This document shows positions 24,885-32,543 of a DNA stretch of 64,000 nt, one piece after another. The translations under genes were made by a program, and so were the position numbers. The notes beneath the pieces were generated by a model, which saw nothing but the letters and a program-made list of their open reading frames with translations, was not told the DNA's origin and searched no databases. Source of the DNA: Saccharothrix algeriensis (lineage in GTDB: Bacteria > Actinomycetota > Actinomycetes > Mycobacteriales > Pseudonocardiaceae); the NCBI RefSeq assembly GCF_016907655.1, contig NZ_JAFBCL010000001.1:744001-808000 (forward strand), written 5' to 3'. Each line of letters begins with the position of its first letter. The first letter of the stretch is position 1.

Positions 24885-26453
24885 TCACTGCGGGGCGACG
24901 TCGGCGCAGTCGACCCTCTTGTCCGGCAGCCGGCCGGTGGTCAGGAACGTCACCGTCGCCTCGTCCACGCACGTGGAGCCCTGGTTGTAGACGTAGTGGC
25001 CGCCGTTGTCCGCGCCGACGAAAGCCGCCCGCTCGCCGAGGACCCCGTACAGCCCGAGGCCGTCCTCCCACGGCGTGGCGTTGTCCCTGCGGTTCTGCAG
25101 GATCAGCGTGTTGCGCGGCCCCTTGTCGGTCACGCGGACGGGCTCTTCGACCGGCTCCGGCCAGAACGCGCACGCCCAGACGTTGGCCGGCATCCCCGCG
25201 GTGAGCGGCCAGGCCGCGCGGTCCTCGGCGGTGCGGCGGGCGTACTGCTCGACGTCGTCGGGCCACTGCGCGTCACCACAGGTCAGTGCCAGGAACATGG
25301 TGGCCTGGTTGTCGGCCGGCACGCCCGGGGTCGGCGGCGGCGCGGTGAACACCTGCCGCAGCACCTGGCCGTCCGCCTCGGTGAGCGTGCCGTCGGCCAG
25401 CGCGACGGCGGCCTTCCAGAACTGCGCGAGCACCGGGAGGGTGTCGTTGTGCAGCAGGAGGCTGTAGGTGACGGTGCGCAGCACCGAACCCGTCAGGGCC
25501 TGTGAGGTGCCGGGGACGGGCGCGGGGGTGCGGTCGAGGCGGTCGGCGAGGGCGAGGTACTTGCGGGTCACCTCGTCGGCGGTGCCGCCCAGCCCGAGCG
25601 TGGCGTGCTGCGCCGCGGCGACCTTCGCCGCGTCGGGGAAGCGTTCCGACATGGCCTTGCCCCAGTTGTCCGTCGCGTCGGCCCAGACCTTCGTGGGGTC
25701 GACGTTGCCTTCCAGGACCACCCGGTCGGCGCGATCCGGGAACAGCGAGGCGTAGACGGTGCCGAGGTACGTGCCGTAGGACTGGCCCCAGTAGGAGATC
25801 TTCTCCTCACCGAGCCCCATGCGGATGCGGTCCATGTCGCGGGCGGTGTTGGCGGTGGTGAAGTGCCGGAGCTCCTTGCCGGCGTTCGTCGCGCACCGCT
25901 CGGCGTCGGTGCGGGCGTGGTCGACGTTCGCGGTGATCGAGCCGTCCGCGGCCGGGTACGGGAAGAGGCCGGCCAGGGACGGGTCGTCCAGACCGCAGCT
26001 CTGCGGGGTGCTGTGCCCGACCCCGCGCGGGTCGAAGCCGATCAGGTCGTAGGCCGCCAGCACCGACGGCGGCAGGGTCGGCGCCACGGCACCCGGCGTG
26101 TCCAGGCCGGGCGAGGCCGGGCCGCCCGGGTTCAGCAGCAGGGCACCGCGGCGGTCGCCGGACTCCGCCGCCGGCAGCTTCGAGACGGCCACCTCGATCT
26201 CCCCGCCACCGGGGTTCCGGTAGTCGAGCGGGACCTTCACCGTCGCGCAGGTGAGCCGGGGGTCGCGACTGGCGCCCTCGGCCAACGCCGGGCACGCGCC
26301 CCAGGTGATGCGCGGCGCGGCGACCGCCTCGGTGACGGCCGGTGGTGCGCCCCCGCCGGTCGCGTCCCCTTCCGAGGCGGCGTCACAGGCCGCCACCGCC
26401 GCGACGGTGAACGCCACCGCGATCACCCTTCCGGCCCCTGTTGACCGTTGCAC
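24885..26453 (-). CDS. secreted lipoprotein alpha/beta hydrolase, tripeptidyl aminopeptidase-like
   Basis: About 522 residues. A signal peptide with a lipobox ends in VAAC, followed by an Asp/Glu/Gly-rich linker, so the mature protein should be a lipid-anchored exoprotein. The hydrolase shows RGALLLNPGGPASPG (oxyanion), YDLIGFDPRGVGHST, the nucleophile SYWGQSYGTYLG (GQSYG serine) and a C-terminal TAP-like domain with NTLILQNRRDNATPW (Asp) and GGHYVYNQG (His). Family members release tripeptides from protein N-termini in Streptomyces. GTG 26453 gives a standard signal peptide; TTG 26462 and ATG 26501 are alternatives. Confidence 0.88.
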   Translation of the reverse strand: MQRSTGAGRVIAVAFTVAAVAACDAASEGDATGGGAPPAVTEAVAAPRITWGACPALAEGASRDPRLTCATVKVPLDYRNPGGGEIEVAVSKLPAAESGDRRGALLLNPGGPASPGLDTPGAVAPTLPPSVLAAYDLIGFDPRGVGHSTPQSCGLDDPSLAGLFPYPAADGSITANVDHARTDAERCATNAGKELRHFTTANTARDMDRIRMGLGEEKISYWGQSYGTYLGTVYASLFPDRADRVVLEGNVDPTKVWADATDNWGKAMSERFPDAAKVAAAQHATLGLGGTADEVTRKYLALADRLDRTPAPVPGTSQALTGSVLRTVTYSLLLHNDTLPVLAQFWKAAVALADGTLTEADGQVLRQVFTAPPPTPGVPADNQATMFLALTCGDAQWPDDVEQYARRTAEDRAAWPLTAGMPANVWACAFWPEPVEEPVRVTDKGPRNTLILQNRRDNATPWEDGLGLYGVLGERAAFVGADNGGHYVYNQGSTCVDEATVTFLTTGRLPDKRVDCADVAPQ

Positions 26454-26852
26454 TGTCTTCAACGCCCTTGCCCTCCGGTTTCTCGGCGTGCCGCAACGCA
26501 CTGACGCCGTCGCTGACGAAACCTACGAGAGGCTGCGACGCCACGAATCCCCCTGGCGTGGACACTCCCCTGTAGTCCTCACGGGGGACAACGGCCTGCG
26601 GTCGACCGACCGTCGCCCGATGCGTGGGCGGCGTCGCCCGAGAGCTGATCGAGTGGCCGAGCAACGACTTTTCGCGTGGGTCCGAACAAGGCCCGAGCGG
26701 TTTGCGCGGAACACGACGGCCTGGCAAGCAAAACGGTGTCCGCCCGAAACCTCGGCCCATCACCCGGAGGGTTGATTTCGTTTCGGCGTGAATTCGGCAA
26801 TCGCTAGGCTGTCCCTGCTCCCGCCTCTTCCGCGGTCATCGAAGGAGATCGG
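26454..26852. other. divergent intergenic region, aminopeptidase / beta-mannanase
   Basis: 399 bases between divergently read secreted-enzyme genes. Bases 26774-26820 are relatively AT-rich, with TTGATTTCG near 26774 and TAGGCT near 26807 as weak -35/-10 candidates for the GH26 gene. No gene, clear operator or terminator is seen. Confidence 0.4.
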
Positions 26853-27863
26853 ATGCGCGCCCCGTCACGCCTGGCCTGGGCCCTGCTGGCCGTGGTGCTG
26901 GCCGCCCCGGCGCCGATGCCCGTGGCCGCCCAGCGGTTGCGCACCGGCGCGCCGCAGTGCTCGGTCGACCCGGTGACGCCCGACCCGACGCCGCAGGCGC
27001 GCAAGCTGCTCTGCTACGTGTACTCGCAGTACGGCAACCACATCCTCTCCGGCCAGCAGGAGTCGACGTGGATCGGCGGCCCGGACTACGAGATCGACCA
27101 CATCCACGACAACACGGGCGAGCACCCGGCCATCCGCGGCCTGGACTTCGGCGACTCCAAGGACCTCGCGCCGCGCGCCATCGCGTGGTGGAACGCGGGC
27201 GGCATCCCCATGATCGGCTACCACATGGGCGCCCCCACCGAGCCCGACACCTACGACGGCACGAAGACGCCGGTGTCGATCGAGGCCGTGCTGACGCCGG
27301 GCACGGCCGAGCACCGCTCGTTCACCGACCGCCTGGACCAGGCCGCGGCCATGCTCCAGCAGCTGGAGGACGCGGGCGCGGCGGTGATCTGGCGGCCGTT
27401 CCACGAGGCCGGCGGCACGTGGTTCTGGTGGAGCATGGAGGGCGGGGCGCAGTACAACCGCCTGTGGAACTTCATGTTCGACCGCTTCACCCGCGTCAAG
27501 GGCCTGAACAACCTGGTGTGGCTGCACGGCTACGACGGCCGGCCGCAGTCGTCGTTCCACCCGGGCAAGGCCGTCGTGGACATCGACGGCGCCGACACCT
27601 ACGCCGGCGACGGCGACTACGACCCGCAGAACGCCCTGTACAACTCCGTGCGCGACATCGTCGGCTCGTCGATCCCGATCGCGCTGCACGAGAACGGCCC
27701 CATCCCCGACCCCGACCTGCTCCGGTCCACCGGCACCCGGTGGGTGCTGTTCGGCACCTGGCACGGCAACCACCTGACCGCCGGCAACAGCGTCAGCCAC
27801 CTGCGGAAGGTCTACGGCCACAGCTACGTCGTCACCCGCGACGAGCTGCCCGACCTCGGGTAA
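26853..27863 (+). CDS. secreted glycoside hydrolase family 26 (beta-mannanase)
   Basis: 336 residues with a signal peptide ending near PVAAQ (residue 27). GH26 signatures: YGNHILSGQQEST, the acid/base Glu185 in WRPFHEAGGTWFWW, and the nucleophile Glu280 in IALHENGPIPDPD, after IDGADTYAGDGDYD. It should cut beta-1,4-mannan backbones outside the cell. Length fits a single-domain enzyme without a carbohydrate-binding module. The next genes are an alpha-galactosidase and a lectin, together suited to galactomannan. The ATG follows GAAGGAGATCGG. Confidence 0.9.
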   Translation: MRAPSRLAWALLAVVLAAPAPMPVAAQRLRTGAPQCSVDPVTPDPTPQARKLLCYVYSQYGNHILSGQQESTWIGGPDYEIDHIHDNTGEHPAIRGLDFGDSKDLAPRAIAWWNAGGIPMIGYHMGAPTEPDTYDGTKTPVSIEAVLTPGTAEHRSFTDRLDQAAAMLQQLEDAGAAVIWRPFHEAGGTWFWWSMEGGAQYNRLWNFMFDRFTRVKGLNNLVWLHGYDGRPQSSFHPGKAVVDIDGADTYAGDGDYDPQNALYNSVRDIVGSSIPIALHENGPIPDPDLLRSTGTRWVLFGTWHGNHLTAGNSVSHLRKVYGHSYVVTRDELPDLG

Positions 27864-28018
27864 CGGCCCCCGCGGGCGTCGGGGACGAGCGCCTCGACGT
27901 CGGCCGGGTGCGGCGGGCCGGTCCGGCCGAGCCCACGACCCGGTGAAAATCCGTGCCGCGAGTTTCCCGCTCGGCCGGTTTCTGGTTGCGTGGGCCGCAT
28001 CGTCTTCCCGGAGGTGTC

Positions 28019-29194
28019 GTGCGCCGGTCGGTAGCCAAGGTCGCGCTCGCGGTGCTGTTCGCCTCCGCGGTGGTCGGGGTGGCGCCTCCCGCGGTCCACC
28101 CGGTGTCGGCGGGCTTGGCGCCGACTCCCCCGATGGGGTGGAACACGTGGAACCGGTTCGGTTGCGACGTGGGAGAGCGGATGGTCCGCGAGATCGCGGA
28201 CGTGATGGTGGCGTCGGGTATGCGCGACGCCGGCTACACGTACCTGAACCTGGACGACTGCTGGATGGCGCGTGACCGGGACGAGCGGGGCAGGCTCGTG
28301 CCGGACCCGGTGAAGTTCCCCCACGGCCTCGCGCCGGTGGCGGACTACGTGCACGAGCGCGGGTTGAAGTTCGGCGTCTACGCCGACGCGGGCTCGAAGA
28401 CGTGCGCCGGTTACCCCGGCAGCCTGGGGCACGAGCAGGTCGACGCGCGCAGCTTCGCCGAGTGGGGTGTCGACTACCTCAAGTACGACAACTGCAACAA
28501 CGACGGCAGCCCGGCGGCCGAGCGGTACGCGACGATGGGGCGCGCGTTGCGCGAGTCGGGCAGGCCGATCGTGTTCAGCATCTGCGAGTGGGGGCACGAG
28601 CGCCCCTGGGAGGGCTGGGGGCGCAAGGCGGGCGGGCACCTGTGGCGCACGACCCGCGACATCGCCGACTCCTGGGCCAGTTGGACGGCGCTGCTGGACC
28701 TCCAGGTCGGGTTGGAGGAGCACTCCGGGCCGAACGGCTGGAACGACCCGGACATGCTGGAGGTCGGCAACGGCGGCATGGCCGAGCACGAGGACCGGGC
28801 GCACTTCACGATGTGGGCGCTGCTGAACGCGCCGTTGATCGCGGGGAACGACCTGCGGGTGATGAGCCCGGTGACCAGGGGCATCCTGCTGGACCGCGAC
28901 GTCATCGCCGTGAACCAGGACTGGGGCGGGAAGCAGGGGCACCGGCTGCACGACGACGGCGAGCAGGAGGTGTGGGTGAAGCCGATGTCGGACGGGTCGG
29001 CCGCGGTGGTGCTGTTCAACCGGGGGTTGTCGGACCGCGAGATCGGCATCACCGTCGACGCGGTCGGCCTCCCGTCCGCGGCGGAGTACCGGGTGCTCGA
29101 CCTGTGGACCAAGCAGCAGAGCACGACCACCGACGAGCTGCGCGCCCGCGTGCCGGCGCACTCCGTCGTGGCCTACCGGGTCTGGCTGACGTGA
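28019..29194 (+). CDS. secreted alpha-galactosidase, glycoside hydrolase family 27
   Basis: 391 residues. A signal peptide precedes APTPPMGWNTWNRFGC, the standard mature start of GH27. The nucleophile Asp157 lies in YLKYDNCNNDG and the acid/base Asp in GWNDPDMLEVG; FSICEWG and LLNAPLIAGNDLR are also typical. It removes alpha-1,6-galactose side chains from galactomannan or melibiose-type sugars and thus complements the GH26 mannanase 155 bp upstream. GTG 28019 with GGAGG gives a normal signal peptide; the open frame upstream is not conserved-looking. Confidence 0.9.
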   Translation: MRRSVAKVALAVLFASAVVGVAPPAVHPVSAGLAPTPPMGWNTWNRFGCDVGERMVREIADVMVASGMRDAGYTYLNLDDCWMARDRDERGRLVPDPVKFPHGLAPVADYVHERGLKFGVYADAGSKTCAGYPGSLGHEQVDARSFAEWGVDYLKYDNCNNDGSPAAERYATMGRALRESGRPIVFSICEWGHERPWEGWGRKAGGHLWRTTRDIADSWASWTALLDLQVGLEEHSGPNGWNDPDMLEVGNGGMAEHEDRAHFTMWALLNAPLIAGNDLRVMSPVTRGILLDRDVIAVNQDWGGKQGHRLHDDGEQEVWVKPMSDGSAAVVLFNRGLSDREIGITVDAVGLPSAAEYRVLDLWTKQQSTTTDELRARVPAHSVVAYRVWLT

Positions 29195-29212
29195 GCGATC
29201 CTGTCTGAAATC

Positions 29213-29276
29213 CCGGGGAAATCACCCGCACGAGTGCCGTCCGGTTCGTCGCGTGGGGGGTGCGGGGATTCCCCGG
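29213..29276 (+). terminator. long imperfect hairpin after the alpha-galactosidase gene
   Basis: CCGGGGAA (29213-29220) plus CCCGCAC (29225-29231) pair with GTGCGGG (29260-29266) plus TTCCCCGG (29269-29276), separated by a small internal bulge and a GC-rich loop. No T-run follows. It may terminate, protect or attenuate transcripts between the glycosidase and lectin genes. Confidence 0.5.
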
Positions 29277-29321
29277 TAACGTCGTCCTGGTTCCGTCCCC
29301 GGACGAGGAAATTGATCAAAA

Positions 29322-29825
29322 ATGACCTTTGGAACAGCGAGAAAACTGCTCACCTTGGCGGCCTCCATTGTCGTCTGCGGTTCCGTCATCGGCTTCGCGG
29401 GCACCGCGTCGGCCCAGGACGGCATCACGGTCCGCAACAGCAGCAGCGCCCGTTGCCTGGACGCCGACCTGGGCACCATCAGCGGCAACGGGACCAAGGT
29501 GCAGCTGTGGGACTGCCACAACGACGACAACCAGCTGTGGGACTTCGAGCACGGCGGCCTCATCCGCAACAACCAGAGCGGGCGCTGCCTGGACGCCGAA
29601 CTGGACGACATCGCGCACAACGGCACGAAGGTCCAGTTGTGGGACTGCCACGGCGACAAGAACCAGATCTGGGATTACGACGCCGATCGCGGGGCGCTGG
29701 TCAACTACCTGAGCGGGCGCTGCCTGGACGCCGATCCGGGCGCGATCAACGGCAACGGCACGGGGATCCACCTGTGGGATTGCGACGGCCGGGCCAACCA
29801 GCAGTGGCGGTTCCAGTCGCCCTGA
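29322..29825 (+). CDS. secreted ricin-type beta-trefoil lectin protein
   Basis: 167 residues: a signal peptide ending ASAQD, then one complete beta-trefoil with three repeats. Each has SxRCLDA(D/E)L/P followed by NGT and LWDC and ends in a QxW motif (NQLW, NQIW, NQQW). These are the sugar-binding signatures of ricin-B/CBM13 modules, and no catalytic domain is attached. A free-standing CBM13 lectin after GH26 and GH27 genes probably binds galactose-containing polymers outside the cell. The ATG at 29322 has no strong ribosome-binding site. Confidence 0.88.
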   Translation: MTFGTARKLLTLAASIVVCGSVIGFAGTASAQDGITVRNSSSARCLDADLGTISGNGTKVQLWDCHNDDNQLWDFEHGGLIRNNQSGRCLDAELDDIAHNGTKVQLWDCHGDKNQIWDYDADRGALVNYLSGRCLDADPGAINGNGTGIHLWDCDGRANQQWRFQSP

Positions 29826-29902
29826 GGCGGCCGGGGCGTCGGTGGCGAAGCACCCGTGGAGGCGTGACAGGACTCGCGTGGGTCGGCTCCGGCCCACGCG
29901 GG

Positions 29903-31369
29903 TCAGTCGAGCGGTTGCCGGAGCGGCGCGTGGCGTTCCCCGTGCTCCCCCACCAGGCCGTGGCGCGTGAGCTCCCAGTGGTGGCGCTTGCCGGGGCGCA
30001 GCAGTTGGACCAGCGCCTTGTAGGCGGCGACGCTCATCAGCGCCCAGTACAGGGGAACGGTGAGCATGGTGGGCACGGCGCGGTGCAGGTCGCGCTGCAT
30101 GCAGCCGGCCATGACCTGGTAGAGCATGGCGAGGTTCCCCGCGAGCATGGCGGCCGTTCCCGCGTAGAGCGCCGCCGGGGTGAACAGCGGTTGGATCAGC
30201 TCGGGACCGGTGACGAGGTACAGGCACGTCAACGACCAGAACAGCGGGTTGACCAGCGTGGTGAGGGTGGTGAAGCCGAACGTCAGCTGGAAGGCGAGGA
30301 ACCCCCGCGGTCCCAGGTCCCGCAGCAGTCGCCAGGGGTCGCGCATGTGCACCAGCCAGGTCTGGAGGTAGCCCTTGATCCAGCGGCTGCGCTGGCGCAC
30401 CCAGTTGCCCAGCTCGCTGTTGGCCTCCTCGTAGGTGACCGAGTCGAAGATCCGCACCTCCCAGCCGCGGCGGGCGATGCGCACGCCCAGGTCCGCGTCC
30501 TCGGTGACGTTGTGCGGGTCCCAACCGCCGAGCACGCGCAGGGCGTCCACCCGGAAGTGGTTGGACGTGCCGCCCAGCGGGATGGGCAGCCGGAAGCGGT
30601 CGAGCCCGCGCAGCGCCAGCGCGAAGTTCACGGCGTACTCGGCGGCGAAGTGGCGGGTCAGCCAGTTCGTCCAGGGGTTCCAGTAGGCCAGCTCGGCCTG
30701 CACGCACACCACCCGGTCCGGTTGGGCCTCCAGCGCCGCGGCCGCCTTGCGCAGCTGGTCGGCCTCGGGTCGGTCCTCCGCGTCGTAGATGACGCACAGC
30801 TCACCGGTGGCGCGGGCCAGACCGGCGTTGCACGCGTTCGGCTTGGTGCGTGGCCCGCCCTCGGGCACGAGCACCACCTCGAACTCCGGCGGCAGATCGA
30901 GGCGGTCCAGCGCCGCGCGGGTGACCTCGTCGTCCTGCTCGACCAGCAGCAGCACCTGGAGCCGTTGCGCGGGGTAGTCGAGCCGGTGGACGGTCTCGAC
31001 CAGCTTCGGCAGCACCACCGCCTCGCGGTGCACCGGGAGGAGCACCGTGTAGGGCGGCAGGTCCCGGTCGGGGGTCCGGGCTCCGTCCCGCGCCCGGATG
31101 ATGCGCGCGCCGGGGCCTGCGATCACCAGCAGGCACCGGAAGGAGATCAAGACCACGTAGACGGCCGTGACAGCGGCCACCGACGCCCGCGCCCACCACA
31201 GCGGGCTCGGCGCGGCGGCGGTCACGGCGCCCGCCACGACCGCGCCCGCCAGGGCGACGGACACCGCGGCCAGGGCGACCCGCTGCCCGCGGCCGAGCAG
31301 CCTGCGGGCGCTGAACCGCTCGGGGAGGACGGGGTGACCCGCCTGGTGCGGTGGGGAGCCGGTCGTCAT
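29903..31369 (-). CDS. membrane glycosyltransferase family 2, processive type (QxxRW)
   Basis: 488 residues. Two N-terminal membrane helices (about residues 28-50 and 60-83), a GT-A domain with PYTVLLPVHRE, LLLVEQDDE, VIYDAEDRPE (DxD-like), VTEDADLGVRIARRG (TED) and QRSRWIKGYLQTW (QxxRW), then several C-terminal helices. This is the cellulose-synthase/NodC-like plan of enzymes that polymerise and export a beta-linked glycan, though some make glycolipids. It is the last gene of a three-gene glycosyltransferase operon (124 bp after the GtrB-like gene). Donor and product cannot be told. Confidence 0.85.
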   Translation of the reverse strand: MTTGSPPHQAGHPVLPERFSARRLLGRGQRVALAAVSVALAGAVVAGAVTAAAPSPLWWARASVAAVTAVYVVLISFRCLLVIAGPGARIIRARDGARTPDRDLPPYTVLLPVHREAVVLPKLVETVHRLDYPAQRLQVLLLVEQDDEVTRAALDRLDLPPEFEVVLVPEGGPRTKPNACNAGLARATGELCVIYDAEDRPEADQLRKAAAALEAQPDRVVCVQAELAYWNPWTNWLTRHFAAEYAVNFALALRGLDRFRLPIPLGGTSNHFRVDALRVLGGWDPHNVTEDADLGVRIARRGWEVRIFDSVTYEEANSELGNWVRQRSRWIKGYLQTWLVHMRDPWRLLRDLGPRGFLAFQLTFGFTTLTTLVNPLFWSLTCLYLVTGPELIQPLFTPAALYAGTAAMLAGNLAMLYQVMAGCMQRDLHRAVPTMLTVPLYWALMSVAAYKALVQLLRPGKRHHWELTRHGLVGEHGERHAPLRQPLD

Positions 31370-31493
31370 GCGCGGCGCGGTTCCGCGTTCCGCCGCGGGA
31401 ACCCGTTCGGGCGGTTCACGAAGACCTCCTCGCCGTGGCGGATCACCGTGTCGCGGCCCGTGCTCGCGGGCGGGCTCGTGCCGGTGACGGGTT

Positions 31494-32525
31494 TCACCGG
31501 TTCAGCATCCGGTCGCCCGGCTGCGCGGACCGGTCCGGCGCGGCCTGCGCCGGAACGCGCGGGTCGGTGGCCGTGCGCACGGACGAGACGGTGTAGAGGG
31601 GCCGGCCCTGCGCCTCGGCGTAGGTGCGGCCGATGTAGCTGCCCAGCACCCCCTGCATGGTGATCTGCACACCGCTGAGGAAGAACAGCGCGATGGAGGT
31701 GAAGGCCCAACCGGGCACCGCCGTCTCCGGCGCCAGGACCTTCACCCCGACCGTGTACACGATCCCCAGGAAGCTCAACAGCGAGATCGCGTAACCGAGC
31801 CGGCTGATCAACCTGAGCGGGGCGACGGAGAAACCGAGGAGGGCGTCCGCCGCCAACCGCAGCATCTTGCTCAGGGAGTAGCCCGTGGTGCCGGCGTGCC
31901 GCCGGTCCCGGTCGAACAGCACCCCGGTCTGGCGGAAGCCGATGTAGCTGACCAGGCCCCGGAGGAACCGGTCGCGCTCGCGGAACCGGCGCAGCTCCTC
32001 GACCACCTTGCGGTCCAGCAGCCTGAAGTCGCCGGTGTCACGCGGGATGTCGATCGAGGCGATCCTGCGCAGGACCCAGTAGAACGCGCTCGCGGTGAGC
32101 TTCTTGAACGTCGGGTCGCGGCGCGAGCGGCGTTGGGCGTACACCACCTCGTAGCCCTGCTGCCACTTCGCGATCAGCTCCAGGCTCACCCGTGGCGGGT
32201 CCTGCAGGTCGCTGTCCATGATGATCACGGCGTCGGCGTCGGCGAGGTCCAGGCCCGCGGTGACCGCCGTCTGGTGGCCGAAGTTGCGCGCCAGTTCGAT
32301 CACCGTGACCCGGTCGTCCGCGTCGGCCAGCGCCTGCAGCCGACCGGCGGAGTCGTCCTCGCTGCCGTCGTCGACGTAGATGAAGGTGAAGCGGTAGCGG
32401 TCGGCGAGGTCCTGCGTGACCCGGCACACCGTGCCGTGCAGCAATTCGACGTTCTCCGCCTCGTTGTACACCGGGAAGACATACGCGATGGATCGCCGCC
32501 CGTCCCGTTGCCCGCCTCGGTCCAC
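31494..32525 (-). CDS. GtrB/DPM1-like glycosyltransferase family 2 (polyprenyl-phosphate glycosyltransferase)
   Basis: 343 residues. GT-A domain: IAYVFPVYNEAENV, FIYVDDGSEDDS, ARNFGHQTAVTAGL, IIMDSDLQDPP (DxD), GDFRLLDRKVV and DRFLRGLVSYIGF; two C-terminal membrane helices with FLSGVQITMQGVLGSYIGRTY, the typical GtrB ending. Such enzymes move a sugar from a nucleotide to undecaprenyl phosphate on the cytosolic face. The flipped lipid-sugar could feed the GT-C enzyme encoded just upstream (18-bp gap). It is the middle gene of the operon. The C-terminal 40 residues are Ala/Pro/Arg-rich and probably disordered. Confidence 0.88.
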   Translation of the reverse strand: MDRGGQRDGRRSIAYVFPVYNEAENVELLHGTVCRVTQDLADRYRFTFIYVDDGSEDDSAGRLQALADADDRVTVIELARNFGHQTAVTAGLDLADADAVIIMDSDLQDPPRVSLELIAKWQQGYEVVYAQRRSRRDPTFKKLTASAFYWVLRRIASIDIPRDTGDFRLLDRKVVEELRRFRERDRFLRGLVSYIGFRQTGVLFDRDRRHAGTTGYSLSKMLRLAADALLGFSVAPLRLISRLGYAISLLSFLGIVYTVGVKVLAPETAVPGWAFTSIALFFLSGVQITMQGVLGSYIGRTYAEAQGRPLYTVSSVRTATDPRVPAQAAPDRSAQPGDRMLNR

Positions 32526-32543
32526 GGTGCCACCAACCCTTCC

